NCBI GenBank assembly: GCA_964626965.1
Contig: CAZVHB010000008.1
Coordinates: 1-37,343 of the forward strand
Origin: CAZEPT01 sp964626965
GTDB lineage: Bacteria; Patescibacteriota; Minisyncoccia; Phycocordibacterales; UBA9973
DNA length: 37,343 nt
Direction of reading: 5' to 3'
Of this stretch, positions 37,291-37,343 are shown in pieces. Both the position numbers and the translations under genes were made by a program. Position 1 is the stretch's first letter; each line of letters starts with the position of its first letter. The notes under the pieces were generated by a model. That model was given only the letters and a program-made list of their open reading frames with translations, made no database searches and was not told the DNA's origin.

Positions 37291-37343
37291 CCACCCTTAG
37301 CTCAGTTGGTTAGAGCACAGAGCTTATACCTCTGGGGTCCTTG
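37291..37343 (+). tRNA. tRNA-Ile with UAU anticodon, 5' part (cut by window end)
   Basis: Acceptor 5' strand CCACCCT, then TA, D-stem GCTC / GAGC with the loop AGTTGGTTA, and anticodon stem CAGAG / CTCTG with seven-base loop CTTATAC. Position 33 is T and positions 34-36 read TAT (37325-37327), which decodes ATA. The variable loop GGGTC and the first T-stem bases CTTG follow before the window ends. Isoleucine is inferred from the anticodon; the acceptor 3' half is not visible. Confidence 0.85.

Overview
The window looks like a piece of a Candidate Phyla Radiation genome, most likely Parcubacteria/Paceibacteria. The grounds are the AT-rich standard-code genes, short intergenic gaps, a VirD4/TraD-like ATPase with a C-terminal zinc ribbon, DUF5667-type and lamin-tail surface proteins, cohesin/dockerin proteins with membrane anchors, and minimal translation genes. 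This placement is my reading of gene content, not a phylogeny. Two short runs of N (23319-23328 and 33692-33701), each flanked by low-quality G-rich bases, show that it is a draft scaffold.

Layout. The left edge holds the 5' part of a 23S rRNA gene on the minus strand with its own sigma70-type promoter and no 16S gene upstream. Next come a zinc-finger hypothetical and purB (plus), then purH, tsaC and ychF (minus). From 17413 down to 7065 lies a tightly packed ten-gene minus-strand block: a twin-arginine-signal protein, an 888-residue repeat protein with phage-virion-like modules and no signal peptide, two small unknown proteins, tatC, two tatA paralogues, a secreted dockerin protein, and two membrane-anchored cohesin proteins. 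It starts at a good promoter and ends at a strong terminator. I regard it as the main candidate for an undescribed system: a Tat export locus with its own cargo and a cohesin/dockerin surface assembly.

The middle carries a small STI1-like protein, a possible beta-barrel secreted protein, an NDH-2-type dehydrogenase, an ECF sigma factor overlapping a membrane DUF5667-type partner, a lamin-tail surface protein, the VirD4/TraD-like ATPase and rsmE. The right third is informational: rpsS-rplV-rpsC-rplP-rpmC-rpsQ-rplN-rplX-rplE as a free-standing fragment of the S10/spc cluster, rpsF-ssb-rpsR, tatD (damaged by an assembly gap), metG and an AI-2E-family transporter. The right edge is the 5' two thirds of a tRNA gene with a UAU (Ile) anticodon.

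Expression signals are unusually legible. At least seven genes have an extended -10 (TGnTAnnnT) ending only 6-9 bases before the ATG, which predicts leaderless mRNAs. Others have a short A-rich leader containing TCAAACAAA or a close variant and no Shine-Dalgarno sequence. Most convergent or terminal gene ends carry clear intrinsic terminators.
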